NCBI GenBank assembly: GCA_013398615.1
Contig: VZSR01001685.1
Span: 4,185,019 to 4,249,018, forward strand
Origin: Brachypodius melanocephalos
Taxonomy: Eukaryota > Chordata > Aves > Passeriformes > Pycnonotidae
Length of the DNA stretch: 64,000 nt
Reading direction: 5' to 3'
How positions within the stretch are numbered: position 1 is the stretch's first letter; each line of letters opens with the position of its first letter. The position numbers and the translations under genes are program-made. Positions 13,601-26,525 of the stretch are shown here, piece after piece. Below the pieces are notes generated by a model, which was not told the origin of the DNA, did not search any database, and saw nothing but the letters and a program-made list of their open reading frames with translations.

Positions 13601-16600
13601 TGGATTTAGCCCAATGTAGAGTTTATGCCTTACAATGGGATGATCAGTGCCTGACCTGGCACAGAATAGGGTGGACAGGCAATAAGCACTGCCCTAAAGC
13701 ATGACACTATCAGGTTAAGCTATCAAAATTGTTTAAAGGCATTTGAACCAGCTGAATGAGCCTGTGTGGCATCAGAGCTTTGCACCACAGCCAGATTACT
13801 AACAGAGGATCAGAACATTAACTTTACTGCAAATTCAAACTGCACCTCCTACATCCTTTCCAGCTGAGATTCTTGCCAATTTTAATGTTGCAGGCCAATG
13901 TACCAACTACTTTGCAGTTGTGTTAATAAGGCTTTTTCCATGTGAATGTGATCATTAGGCACAGCCAATAACACCAAAATACATTGGATCTTTATCTTTT
14001 AGCCCTGACCAATTTTTTTTTCTATTCTGCCAGCCTGTTTTTATTTTACTCTTAACTTTTGATCATTTGTGTTTCTTGAAGTCGACCTAAAAATCGTTGA
14101 TTTTTTTTTTCCAAAAGACATTTCAGAATATATTTTCATTAACAGCAGAATGACTACTACTTTTGAGATTCAGGACATATGTTTGGGTCATTAAGTATTG
14201 ACTTAAAGGCTAATTCCACCAAAGGAAATCTTTGCCAAACCACAGCCTTAGACACCAAAACCATCTTGCCACCTTAAATGCTTCTCACAAACACATAAAA
14301 TAAATACAATTGAACTTACTTGATGATGTGTTTGCTAACAAACTACATCTGTTAGCAGGAATACAGATGCATAGCAAATGCTTTTTGTATCTACCAAAGC
14401 ACAGCCTGTTAATAAAGGGCAGAGCTCACTCGGATTAGCTGAGGAGCCAATTAGTAGATGAGGGCAATGAGGTGACCACCCCCAACAGAAGGATGACACT
14501 GACTCCTGCATGAAGGATGACCTGCATTACTCCTCTTCTGACCTGGAACAAATCACAGCCTTCAGCTGCCTGAAAGATCATATACTTACTTGTTTAAGAG
14601 GAAGAAGATTTGAGTGCTCTGAGGTTTGTTGTTGTTTTGAATCCAGTGCTGATAGAATGCATTGTCCAGGAAAGAAGGCCAACAATATCAGCCTCTCCTG
14701 TCTCAGATGAGAGTCCTAATGACCAGCTGCTATTAAGAAATCATGACTTACACTTGTTTGATCCTCTTCCCTATCCAGAGAGCTCAGTTTGGTGTAGACT
14801 CAACAAATAGCATCTCCTAGAGTGTCTCCTGGATGAACAACTCTTATTCCTTAGCAAGTGGGAGGCTTGGAGTTGAAGCCCCTGACTCCAAGGGGGTGTG
14901 CAATGGAGGCACCACTGGCCTGAGTGAGAGCTGGGGCCCCAAGGCTGTTCAATGAGTGGTAGGCATCTCCTTTACTGCTCAAGGCCATGCTCCCAGGGCT
15001 CAAATGCAGCTAATGCTATATTTATTCTACCTGCAATCCCAAACTCAGTGTAACTATGATAGAAATTGTGTCAGGTGGGGCACAAAGGTTAAAAAGACCA
15101 GCTCCAGTAACTTCTGTCCCTGTTCAGGACACAGGGCAGCACTCACCAAGTGAGGGATGCTGGCAGGGCAGGAACAAGAGCTAGAACACCAAGCTGTAAA
15201 TGATTTCCCAAAGCCTTGAAGGCTGGGAATGCACACAATCGTGACAGGAAGAACAAATTCCATTTCAGCTTTTAGAACTGAAATATCAACCAGAGATGGG
15301 ACATCTTTGCCAGGAGAGTTTCACCTGGCACACCTAGTTGTGCTTGAGCAGGCAGAGATGCTTCTGTGTATAATATCTGTCTTTTTGTCTGTAAATGGTC
15401 GGAGCAGTACAGCTACACCTCCAGCAAGTACAGGTTTGCATCTGGCGGGGAGCGGGGGTGGAAACCAGAACCAGACAAACAACCCCTGATCTTGAAAGTC
15501 AGAGTTCTGCAGTTAATGACAATGGCTTTTCACTAGGGTCTGATTGCTGCTCTAGCAACTTTTTCTTATTTTTTTCAATTTATGCACCATTTGTAAGGTG
15601 ATAGGTAAAGTAATGTATCTATGCCAGGAGCAGACACGTGTGTTAAGGACCAGTTGTCACAGGGGACTGGAGAAAATGCTCAGACAGTGGAACTGGAGCA
15701 AAAGGCAGGAAACCCCAGGTGGTACACAATAATTAAAATGTCATTTAGCTTTCTCCATCAGGGGTGAGAAGGTAAAGGAATCCACAGAAGTATGCTCCAC
15801 TGCCACAGATTTCTTTCATTAGTCCAAGTTAAAATGTTATTTCATTGATTGTTTCTGTTTCAATTAGCATTTGGGAAGCCAGTGCCCTCTGCTTGAGCCA
15901 TAAAATGAGTGGGTTTCTTTCTTAGTAATAGCATCAATAAACTAATAGCATTTTGCAAATTCCAGGTTTCCTATTTGATGAAATTCTACTATTTGCTTTC
16001 AGTCAGGAGAAAAGTTTAAGTATGCAAGACTGAAGTAATTTGTTACCTTGCAAAACTACAAAAGTCACACTGGGATTTTACTATTAAAATCCAGTAAAAA
16101 AGATAGAATATTTTACAACAAAATTTTCTGAGCGATGGAAGACAGACAAACCTCTTAATACATTTGCTTTAGTAGCATGTCCAGTTCAACTGTCAATGGC
16201 AGGGAAAATACAGTGATCTATCCTAGCCAGAAACACTGACTGGTTTCAGCAATGCAGCTCTCAGAATATCAACAAGGCCCAGCTTTAGTGAAAATTCCAT
16301 CCTTCAGCTTTTCACACGAGCATTCTGCCCAATCTTTAAAGCAATAATGGTAAATTTGGCCATAAGTAGTTCAATTTGTTTTTTAATATGACTTTTTCTC
16401 TTCAAGGACATTTTGACCACAGATTAGGAAACTGTAAGTTTCAAGGAACAGCTTCAAGCAGATGGAAGCAAAATAGTGCACTGAACAGGTTGCTGTGACC
16501 TTCAGGTGTGACTGAAGCCTTGTCCAGAAATTCACCCCTTTTGCCTCTCTCTGTCTCTTTGCTGTTATTAAAGGTCACCATGGCAATATTTTACCCATAG

Positions 16601-16805
16601 AAGTTACTGGAAGTTGCCCCGGAAAAGAGTCATGGAAAGTTACTCAAAACCACTTTGAAGTTTTAGGGAAGGTTTGGTATCCTTGGGTACATGTGGCTGC
16701 CATTATTCCAGTGTAGAATTGTACAATCAGATCTTCTCTTCAGTGGCTCCATTTTTACTGGTGTTGAAGAGGTAATACAGATCTTCTTCCTCATCTTCAT
16801 TTTAG
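4631..16805. other. Intergenic AT-rich region, no gene recognised
   Basis: Twelve kilobases with only short chance open frames; none shows a domain, codon bias or exon-like splice context I can recognise. Poly-A and poly-T runs are scattered. Two small points inside are listed separately: the hairpin at 13506-13534 and a TATA-like promoter motif at 12351. Distal regulatory elements for MC5R could lie here but cannot be read from one sequence. Confidence 0.5.
13506..13534. repeat. Perfect 12-bp inverted repeat (hairpin)
   Basis: CTGTATCCTCTA (13506-13517) and its exact reverse complement TAGAGGATACAG (13523-13534) flank a 5-base loop CAAGT. The stem stops abruptly, so it is too short for a microRNA precursor. 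No flanking element was recognised. Confidence 0.8.
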
Positions 16806-16811
16806 ATTATA

Positions 16812-17272
16812 CAATTTTGGGGGTTTAACCCCAGCTGGCAACCAAACACCCCACAGCTGCTTGCTCCCAGTAGGACAGGGGAGAGATCCAAGAGAGTAAA
16901 AGTGAGAAAACTCATGGCTTGAGGTAAAGATACTTTAATAGGGAAAGCAAAATACAAACACATGCAAAGCAGAACATGGAATTCAATCACCACTTCCCAA
17001 GGTCATTCACCACATCCCTTTGGTCAGTTAGGGTCAGCTTTCCTGGCTGTCCTCTCACAAGCCTTTCAGACCCCCCCACCCCCCAACCCTCCTTGCTAGC
17101 AAGGCAGTAGGGAAGAAAAAAGACCTTGACACCCTGCAAGTGCTGCTCAGCAATAATGAAAATGTCCCTGAGTTATCAGACTATTGCAACATACATTCAA
17201 AACATGTCCCCATACCTGCTACTGTGAAAAAAATTAACTCTGTCCCAGCCAAAACCAACGCAATAATCCAGT
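16812..17272 (-). mobile_element. Solo LTR, avian ERVL-like family A
   Basis: The block reads as the reverse complement of a familiar bird LTR. Its sense-strand start corresponds to the right end here (a ttggctgggacagagtta type opening), it contains the 'catccctttggtcag' segment, and its left end is the 'ccccagctggcaacca' terminus. No retroviral coding sequence adjoins it. A C-rich run sits inside at 17070-17084. Family naming is from memory and the class (ERVL) is less sure than the fact that this is an LTR. Boundaries are approximate. Confidence 0.65.
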
Positions 17273-18244
17273 GATTTTCAGTGCAGGAACTTCTAGTAAA
17301 TGTGTAAATGTAAAAGAAAAAATAACTGGATGCTTCTTTTTTCTTTTCGTTTTCTTGGTTTCTTTTTGGACATGTAATAAAAAGTGATCCAAGTCTGGCC
17401 AAAAAAATGTTTCTTACAAAGTCAGCAGTGAAAAAAAAAATCTATTCCTGAAGCTGGAATAGCAATAAGCAAAGAGGTATCAAGGTCAAATTTGCTACAA
17501 AACTCCCTACACCACTGAAGTTAACACTGAACCCACATTACCAAACTCCCCCAAGAAAATCTAGTTTCTTCTCTAAACTTATCAAAGGCGAGACACTAAG
17601 TGGTACATTTCAAACAGCTACAGTAATTAGCACCTTTCCCATCCACTGTTAATTGCCTCCACAATAACAAGTCATAATCATGCTGCACTCCAACTTGTCA
17701 CTTCGTTACGCTAATTGCACAGCCACCAAATTTTGAAACTTAAAGTAATGCACTCAGAACCTTCACTATATGCCATAAGTGCTTAATTGGGTCTCAAGGT
17801 GGCAAAAACTTACGCTGTGATGAAGTAGATCATTGTAATGATTACACATACTCAAGAAGACACAGGTCTGCAAAAGCTGTGAAAAATCACGTTGTGTTAC
17901 TACTCAGTGAGTGGAGCACAAATACATTATATAAAGGCAGTCACCAGCAATAATCTTGACTTTAGCTTTGTAACTTATAGACTTCCAAACTTGCTCATCT
18001 TGCTATCATGTTACTCCTTGTTTTGTGGCACACACTGCTGTTCAAATATCCTTGTGCACAAATAAATTTAGCAGCTAATGGAAGTGACTTTATATAGTCA
18101 TTAATACTTGCAGGATTTTAAGAGGGATCTGATTTTCAAGGACTGTCAAACAGGTAATCTTTAAAAAATCAGATCTGTTAATATTAGTTTTAGTAAGGTG
18201 CCTTGAAACATAATTTCTAAAATCAGTAGCTTCTTAAAATTCAG
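17273..18244. other. Spacer between two related LTRs
   Basis: About 970 bases with no open frame of note and no recognisable retroviral gene. It could be unique host DNA between two independent insertions or the eroded interior of one provirus; the sequence as read favours host DNA. Confidence 0.45.
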
Positions 18245-18840
18245 CTTTGTTGTACCATGGTGGATTGGGCCTGACTAGCAACCAAAAATCCAGCCTGACC
18301 TTTGCCCTACAGCCCCGTGCTGTGGTATCTGAAGAAAATATTAGGACGTTTGGAAGACTGATTGATCAAGATAATGACATTTTAATAAGAAAAGCAAAAG
18401 TGTTGCACACAGGCAAAGCAAAAATGCTTCGTTCACCACTTTCCATTGGCATCCGGATGTTCAGTCTCTTACAAGAAACGTGGGTCCCAGCATCCACAAT
18501 GATTATTTGGAAAAACAAGCACCATAAAAATCAAGACAACTACAAATGTCTTCCTTTCTTCCTTCTTTTCCCCAGCTTTTACTGCGGAGCTTGACATCGG
18601 ACAGTATGGGACATCCCTTTGGTCAGCTGGGGTCATCTGGCCCAGCAGTGTCCCCTCACACCCTTTGGCTATTCCCAGGCTACTGGCCTTTGCAGGAGTG
18701 GTTTGGAAAGAAAACCTTGGTGCTGTGATAGCACTGCTCAGCAGTGGCCAAAACAATGGTGCATTATCAACACTGTTTTTTTCACGAATGCAGAGCACAG
18801 CTTCACTGATATGAGCTCCATCTCAGTGTGACAGCAAGAA
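18245..18840 (-). mobile_element. Diverged solo LTR, same family A
   Basis: It shares with the LTR at 16.8-17.3 kb the 'catccctttggtcag' segment, the following TCACACCC-type block and the 'tgctcagcagtggccaaaa' to 'tatcaacactgtttt' run, in the same order and the same (minus) orientation. It is longer and more diverged, and carries no coding sequence. Open frames of 109-115 codons across it are chance frames. Confidence 0.55.
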
Positions 18841-21800
18841 AAGACAATCAGGTCTCTTTGTTTGTCCTACACACACACACTCATCCTTGCTGTCTCTGAC
18901 GGGCAGGCTGGTTCATCCTAAAATAAGAACTTCAGGTGGGAATTGCAGAAGGAATTGTCTGGAGGTTGCATAATGAATACATTCCAGAAATGGAGGAGCT
19001 GTGATGATTGACTTTGGTACAAAAGGTTGTAAAGTACTACTGGACACTAGGACAACTGGGCAGACTGGTTGCAGGCAGCTTCTGGTGGATACTTCCCCTG
19101 ACAGGGATGTCTGCAGGGTATATCCAGCCTGAAGATGCAGAACACTCCACTTTGGATGGGTGAGTAAAAGTTCTGAGGTGTGATCGCATACGGAGATGAA
19201 ATCCTAAAGTAGCTCCTTAGGTGCTTTGTTTGTGTATTCTGCAAAGCCAAAGAGTGTAAAACATTAGATACTGCACTGGCAATATTTAGATACTGTATAA
19301 GCCATAACCCTAATCATAATCCATCACAAAATCAGTGTCATACTTCTCACACCTGACCAAGAGTCTTCTCTCTACCAATCTGTAACACCCAGCAAGACCT
19401 GTACAAATACTTTCTATATTTGGTTTCTCCAGAATTCCTGTAGACTTTGGCAGTACTGATTTGTCTATGTTTTCTTTGTGCTATTCCATCTCTTATTTTG
19501 ACATGTATACTGATTGCAAGCCCAGTGGGCAATGCAACTAACTCTGCTATAATAAATAGTAAGATAATGCCCTCAGAGTTCAGTCTGTGTAGAAGAGCAA
19601 TTATAGTAAAATAATTTAGAATGCTTCAAGTATTACAATATTATACTTGGAAAATACCCTCATCCAAACTAGTATATGTATTATAATGCTTAAGTACCAC
19701 AGCCTAATTGTACAACCAGAGATTGGATTTCTACCTTTAAGAAGAACCTAAACTATTAGATTTATCAACCATTCTGGCTGATAGGAACTCCATCCCAGCC
19801 AGATCTCATACCAGGACTTTCTCTTTCCTCTTTCCTCTTTCTGGTAGTGAGGGACAGCTACATTTTTAAAGCTTTTCCTCAGCATTACTTCAGTTTTAAG
19901 AGTGAGGCTGCAGATGTCTAAGACTCTGCATTTGGTTATGTAGTTGGCGTCATAAAACACTAACTTTCGTTTTTTAAAAAAAGCCCAATAAAAGTAATAA
20001 TTTGTGTGAATAATAGAGTGCCTGAATTTTACTAGAGTGGGCATTAGCCCCTCACAAAGCTAGGTACAGGTCACAAAGCACCTTTTCTCCCTCACTTAAT
20101 ATACAGTCTTGGGAAAGTATGCTACACCTGTTAGTGCTATGGATTGCTCAGCAGTTTGTTGTCAGGGTGACCCTGGAGACAAGGAAAAAGTTACCCTGTC
20201 CTAGGAGAATGCAGCCTTGGATTTGAGCAGTGTGGAACTCTGATGAAAAGCTGCTAGAAGGAAACCTGGCCCTGATCTTGGGCCGACAAAGAGGGGACTG
20301 AGTAAAAAGAATACATTCTATCCTGGTGCCCCCAAGATAAGCATCACTGGTTTCATCTCCACAAATCCTCAGACATGTGATACCACTCAGCAAAGGGACA
20401 AAGACAAGTACCAAAAGAGGGCCAATCACCTGTTCAAGATCCACATCTGCGTAACCAGCAGGCTCCTCAGAATTAACACAACCGTATGATGAGCCTGCGT
20501 TCTGATTACATCCCATCCGGGCAAAATCAGCACCAAGGAACAAGTTGGACTGTGAACTAGCTTGACAAAACAATTGTGCAGTTACAAACCACTTCCTTAG
20601 ATTGTTAACCTCCCTCCTGAAAGAAGGTATAATGGCTCCACTAACAAGCCAGACACACTGAGAGAGCAGAACCAGGCCACCTCTAGCACAAGAAGCCTTG
20701 ATTGCACCAGTATTTCATAAGCGTTTCTTTGGTAGCATCAGAAACAGGAAAGGACAGTGACTCCTCTAAACACAGCATACAGTGAGTCTCAATTGCCCTC
20801 TACTCCTGCTTCCCAGAGTTCTGTAACAAAACTTGACTCTTTTTACAGTATTTTCCACCCTACTGAAAACAATCAGAAGTTAAAACCTTAAAAGGAGCCT
20901 AGAAAGGCTAGGGAGAAAAATCACCATTTCTTTTGAACCAAAGGCACACCCTAGCTCTCTGTAGCCTCCTTGGAAATTCCCAGCCCCTGCTATTTTGGGA
21001 GCTGAAGAGAGGTGTTAAAGATAGAGGGTTTTGAATTAAAAAGTCTTTATGTTATTACATTTTAAACTACTGTACTCACAGTACAATAGAATAGACACAG
21101 CCTAAATATACATTACTCACGGTGTTCCTGTTGCTATGAAAGGGAAAGGGAAAACTCCAAATGTGAGGCTCTGAAGCTTTTTGAGCTAAATATCCTCCAG
21201 AATAGAGGCTATAAGATACATGGACCACCCTGATGATTTACACTTGAAAAATGATTAAAGGTTTTCAAGAAATGAGGACCCCCAAAAATATTTGTATCAC
21301 CAGATGTGAATGGTTAATGCAAGAAACAGAATTTAAAGATACACTGAGCATTATTTTAAGGGCTGCAACAGCCAAGTATGTCTTCTACTAATAAAACCTA
21401 CCTAATAAAACTACCATGTTGTTATTGTGTCCTTCCATTTAGATCAGTGTTCTGATGTGATTAAGGAAATATCTGTTATTTTAAGCTTGGCTCATTTTCC
21501 TCTGTCAGACTGTAATTTGTCAGTGTCACTAATAGGTTTGTCTGCGAGTTACAGTTCCTGGCAAATTCTGCTTCTGGATTTGCCTGAAATCCCCACGTGA
21601 TTTACAGAAATGGTTTCCAAGTGTTGAGGTATCACCTGGTTTCTAGCACTGGCATGGAAAGTTAGTGCTGAAATCAGCAAGGCAAGGGATCAACCGACTT
21701 CTAAAAGAGGACTTCTTCACTTCTGCCATTTGAAGATGTCTTCCCTAAATAAGGGATTTTTCTTTCCAAGTAGCAGTGAGCCTGCAGCCAGAGAAGACTG

Positions 21801-22550
21801 CCCTGCTGCAGTTACTCCACCTTTCAGTAGCAAGCTGGAGATCTGCATATAAGCTTCAGCTGCAGACAAAGTGCTCCATGAAGCACCTCTCCTGGATTTA
21901 TTTTTTCCCAAGCAGAGTAAAAATTATAAACATCTTGTGTTCTTCATTTAATAAAATGTTCATCAACTAAATAGATTAATGATTCAGAACTCAAAACAAA
22001 ATATCATTTAAAATGACTGATAATTTCCTCTTTTCTGGCCTCTGGAAACAAAAGAAAAGACTTGGAGGAGGTTTGGAAATAAAATTTTGTGAAAGTACAA
22101 AATAAATTTTTGGTTTTTTCATTTTTCCCTTTCCCACCCAGCTCCTATTTCTATCAACAGAGAACACGGTTTGCCAGCATTTATTAATACAAGGAAGGCT
22201 CTGGTCAAAAGCTACAACATTTGGGCTGAAGAATGGCTGTCTTGGCCTGACTCTGTACAGGCATTGTCCAAAGAACTAAGTCAGAAACATAAGGCTTTGG
22301 GAAAATGAGAGCAAAACATGCAGCAATTACATTCCATGGAGAACTGGATCTGGGAGAAACTCATTGTAGCAAAGAAGTAAGAGGAAATTTCAGAGACCCG
22401 CTATCAGATCAGCTCTGCATATGAATACAACTGATGCAAAGGAGTAGGAAAAGAACCGACCTGGACTTACCAATTAAATAATAACAGCTATAGGCAGAAA
22501 AAAGTCATGTCATAAAAAATGTTTCCTGCTTTATGGTACAGGCAAAAAAA
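18841..22550. other. Intergenic, no gene recognised
   Basis: No exon or domain recognised. A block at about 20100-20760 is less AT-rich than its surroundings, has a 141-codon minus-strand open frame (20573-20148) without recognisable features, and contains a TATAATGG motif near 20629. It could be an old unclassified LTR, but I cannot support that. Confidence 0.4.
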
Positions 22551-22579
22551 ATGTTATGTTATGTTATGTTATGTTATGT
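22551..22579 (+). repeat. (ATGTT)n pentanucleotide microsatellite
   Basis: Nearly six uninterrupted copies of ATGTT, preceded by an A8 run. Likely length-variable. Confidence 0.9.
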
Positions 22580-23483
22580 GCATAAAAGTCAACAACCAGC
22601 AGTTACAGCTGAATCAAATGACTTTTAAGTGGTTCTCTGACAGTACTAAAACACTACAGAGCAGCCCTGTTGCCCCTTACAAATCCGTTTCTGGCTAAAT
22701 CAGTCATCTTGATGGGAGAGCAGAAATATTTTTGTGTGCAACACCACACAAAACCTTTTTGCTGAGTCACTTTTTTCTGTCTCTATCAGCATACCAATTG
22801 ATATCAGAATTCAATTACTTATTCATGTATTTGTACTAGCTCAGTATTTCCCAGACTCCTGAGCTCTTGCTGGTGGTCTGTATGTCTACCCTGCATTCAT
22901 TCTGCTGCCTGCCATACATCATTTTACGAATTGGTATAATTGCCCATCACAGCACTGCCTGGCACGTCTCATTAGCATTCTTTAATTACAGCAGGACTGA
23001 ATGGCATGTCATTTACTTGTAAAAACTATTCACTGTATAATACAAAAGTGATTATAAGCTAATCTCTAAGCTCTGGCTACAGCTTGGACCTGACATTTTT
23101 ACAGACATCTATACCTCATTCTGGTAGTTCATGACAACACATCCCTTGACAAAGCAGTTGCCTGTTAATAAGCAATTTATTCTAATTCGTTATCTCACAC
23201 TTTATTAAGCATAGGGTAAACAACGAGCTGGGAAAATCTTTTATTGCTTCTTTGACTAGCGAGTAAATGTTCATGCTAATGTGAGCTACTCTCTTAGCTC
23301 CTACTTTCTGATTCCAGTCTCTGAAAGGAAGTTTGTATTTCAGCTGGAGTTATGTAAGTTTTGTAATACAAATACGAACTAACGTGTTCTGCCTGAGTGT
23401 TGGCCCCGTTACCTGAGCACTCTTGTTGTCCTTTTTCCTTGCAAAAAGTGATGGCAATGAAATAAACTCTGAAGAGAGAATAA
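22580..23483. other. Intergenic, no gene recognised
   Basis: AT-rich unique-looking sequence with no gene or repeat that I can name. Confidence 0.5.
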
Positions 23484-23583
23484 NNNNNNNNNNNNNNNNN
23501 NNNNNNNNNNNNNNNNNNNNNNNNNNNNNNNNNNNNNNNNNNNNNNNNNNNNNNNNNNNNNNNNNNNNNNNNNNNNNNNNNNN
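23484..23583. other. Assembly gap (100 N)
   Basis: Exactly 100 N, the conventional size for a gap of unknown length. The open frame that appears to run through it on either strand is an artefact. Confidence 0.98.
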
Positions 23584-23585
23584 GA

Positions 23586-23621
<36 letters not shown>

Positions 23622-23622
23622 G
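23584..23622 (+). repeat. (GAAA)n microsatellite at gap edge
   Basis: A run of about nine GAAA units begins at the first base after the N gap, so the array almost certainly extends into the gap and caused the assembly break. Confidence 0.92.
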
Positions 23623-25834
23623 ACTCTTTTAGACCATACTTACTCTGCTCAACATAGTCTGAGTAAACCCCCTGGATCAGGGTTCTCAAGGAGGCAGCCA
23701 CAGAAGAGGCAAAACATGGGGAAAGCAAGAAAAATGGGAGAATTAGAAAAGAAGGGGTTTCTGTAAGAATTTGGAGTCTGCTGAACAGCCACATGGGAAT
23801 CAGAGCTTCAAATCCAAATACTCCAAAAACTCCTCCTCTGTCCAGTTTCAGAAATCTAAAACTTCTGTATTACCAGCCATTTATATAATCCTGTGCCAAG
23901 CCAGCCAGACAACAGAACAGTTTCACCTCACAAGCACAGCCCAAGGCTGTTGCAGAAACTCTTACTGGTCCTAGTGATTGATCTACAAGCAACCCTGTCA
24001 TTGGTGTCTAAATAAATGTTATTGTCTTAGTTGATCAAAGAAAATTATGTTTCTAGATCTAACGTGCTTAAGTCTAAAAATAGTTTCAAGGTGACAGAAG
24101 TAAAACAAGTATTTTACCGTGTAAGTGCAAAGTTGAGATTAGCCTGGTTGGTTTGTCACTGGAAGAAAGAAGTTCACCACATCCTCCAGGGAATAAATGC
24201 CATTTTCCATTTAGGCTAAGGAGAAGTGTGGTTAGCCCCACCAGCTGAATGCAGAAATCCACACTATGAGTTGGTTTTTCTCCACCAGACTGAGCACAGC
24301 CATCTTTATACTGGACAAAGTGGGCAATGTTAACATCCTAATCAGGATTTGGTTTTATGCCCACAGAGGAGGTTCAGCACAGTAAATGGCTGAAAGGTGA
24401 CCTTGTGAAAGATTCATTTTTCTTTTTATAAGCCATACTTTAGTGTATAACTGAGAGACTGCTTCTAGAAAGGGCAGCTTTTAGAAGAAAAAACATGATA
24501 AGCAGAACCAGATACTGGCTGGAGAGAAATGAACCTTCAAGAAGGGAAGACCATGTTCACCTGATTTAAGACGCTAATTTAATGGGAAAATTACGTCTCA
24601 AAGCACAATGAGGTAATGTTCTCTGTGCCATTAATTGCCTCTGGCCTTGAATCTGAAAAGAGAATGTCATATTTTTCCCCACTGTGGACTACTTGTGGAA
24701 GATTCCTTGCCTGCTAGACCCAGAATGTTGACATTGCTTTGTCATGCATGTTTCCAGCAAAATCTTGTTTATACTACAGGATCCATGGTATTTTCTCACA
24801 GGAGATGGATGTGTTTCATACAATAGGAATTGATTATTTAAGGCCATGACCAGACTGAAATTCATTTTGAGTAAAACAGAGAAATGGGCACTGGTTATTC
24901 TGCACTACAATTTGAAGGAACTCCTGCAAAGCTGGAAAATGTATTTTATTAATAAATGTTCTTCTCCCCAAAATATTCTCACTATAAAAGTCTCAGTTAC
25001 AATAATTGAACTGATCAGCTCACAAAGAAAGCTTGAAAAGCAGTCTTTCAACATAGCATTTGATAGAAAAATAGGGAATAATAAGGGAAAAGGAAACACA
25101 AAAAATTTTTTAAGTTTTTTTTTTCCTCCTGTTTATTGTAAAGTGTACTGCCCAACCCTGCACAAACCATTTTTAAGGAAAAACCTAATAAAATGAGTTA
25201 CTGAGACAGATAATTTTGACAGAAGGCTCCAGCTGTGACTCATTCACAGGTGCACAGACACTGCATATATTCTTCATCAGTGTACCTAAGTCATCTTTGA
25301 AGTTAGCACAAGCTGACAAAAGCAATGATGACTAAAATTAAAAATTGTACTACAAAAATAATGTTAGAATAGAAGAAAATTGTTTAAGACACTGACTCAT
25401 CTGTCAGGCTGGCTGTAGATGAAAGTCAGCTAAGAAACCAACATTTTAGACAGTGTTTTAAAAGTGACATTTTGTCTTGAGATTCCTGAATAACGCCACA
25501 AGAACGACAAGTTACCATGCTGCAGAATTAATGGACTTCCACCAGCATGACGTTCTTCTCTCTCTTCTCATCACTCCTTAGAAAAGAGGAGCACAATTTT
25601 GCTTGGTGTATGAAAATACTGAAGACAGTGGCCAAATTACACATTTCACTCCCATTTTTCTCAGGAGCTGACAGAGACCTCTGAAAAGCAAAAGCACAAA
25701 ACTTGTTCTTTTTACCTTTTTTCCCTTAATATGTTGCTAGTGATTAGTAAAACAGCAATCTCATCTTCATCAGGAGAATAATTTCATAAAGCAATGGTAA
25801 TTTTATATGTATTTCCATATATCCCTATTCCCGT
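23623..25834. other. Intergenic, no gene recognised
   Basis: Only short chance frames, including a 116-codon plus frame at 24846-25196 without domain features. Confidence 0.5.
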
Positions 25835-26127
25835 TTCCCCTGTACTGCTGGATGAGAGGAGGTAGAGAATTCAGGAGGGAAGTTGAGCTCAGGAAGAGGA
25901 AAAGGGGGAAAGTTATTTAAAGATTTCGTTTTTCTCACTATCTGACTCTGATGTTTCATTGATAATAAATTCAATTAACTTCCTCAAGTCAAGTCTGGTT
26001 TGTCCATGACAGTAACTGCTGACTGATCTCTCTCTGCTCTTATCTTGAACCCAAAGCCTTTCTCTCTATTTTCTTCTGCTGCCCAGCTGCTTGGTGGGCA
26101 GCTGGCATCCAGTCAGGATCAATGCAC
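25835..26127 (+). mobile_element. LTR 3' part, avian ERVL-like family B
   Basis: Matches in order the 3' portion of the LTRs at 36.84 and (inverted) 53.16 kb. It has the GAGGTAGAGAATTC segment, 'aataaattcaattaactt', the 'tctggtttgtccatgacag' box, and the 'gcagctggcatccagtcagg' terminus. The 5' half of the LTR is missing. Non-coding; no retroviral gene next to it. Confidence 0.7.
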
Positions 26128-26169
26128 CATAAACATACAATAAAATATTGCTGCTTTGCTTGAAATCCT

Positions 26170-26525
26170 TTAGCCTGGAGAAGAGAAGACTCCAGGGAAA
26201 CATTATTAGGTCTTTCAATACTTAATGAGGGCTTACAGAATAGGTGAAATTAGATTTTTATCAGGGCCTGTAGCAAGAAGACAAGGTGTAACAATTTTAA
26301 ACTAAAAGAGGGTAGATTTGGATTAGGTATAAGGAAGAAATTTTTCACTATGGGGTGGTGAGGCACTGGAAGAGGTCGTCCAGAGAAGTTGTAGATGTCA
26401 CATCTCTGGGAATATTCCAGACCTGTCTGGATGGGGCTTTAAGCAACCTGGTCAAGTGGAAGTTGTCCCTGTCTACAGCAAGGTCCCTACCCACAGCTCA
26501 CTAGGTGAGCTTTATTCATCCCTTC
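26170..26525 (+). mobile_element. CR1 LINE 3' fragment
   Basis: Starts with the CR1 'agcctggagaagagaagac' segment and continues through 'ggaagaaatttttcac' and 'gaggcactgg' to a degraded end, all standard CR1 3'-region landmarks in order. It lies about 45 bases beyond the LTR to its left. 5'-truncated, no coding capacity. Confidence 0.8.

Noticed and set aside
23294..23794. 166-codon minus-strand frame
   Set aside because: It is created by reading through 100 N and a GAAA repeat.
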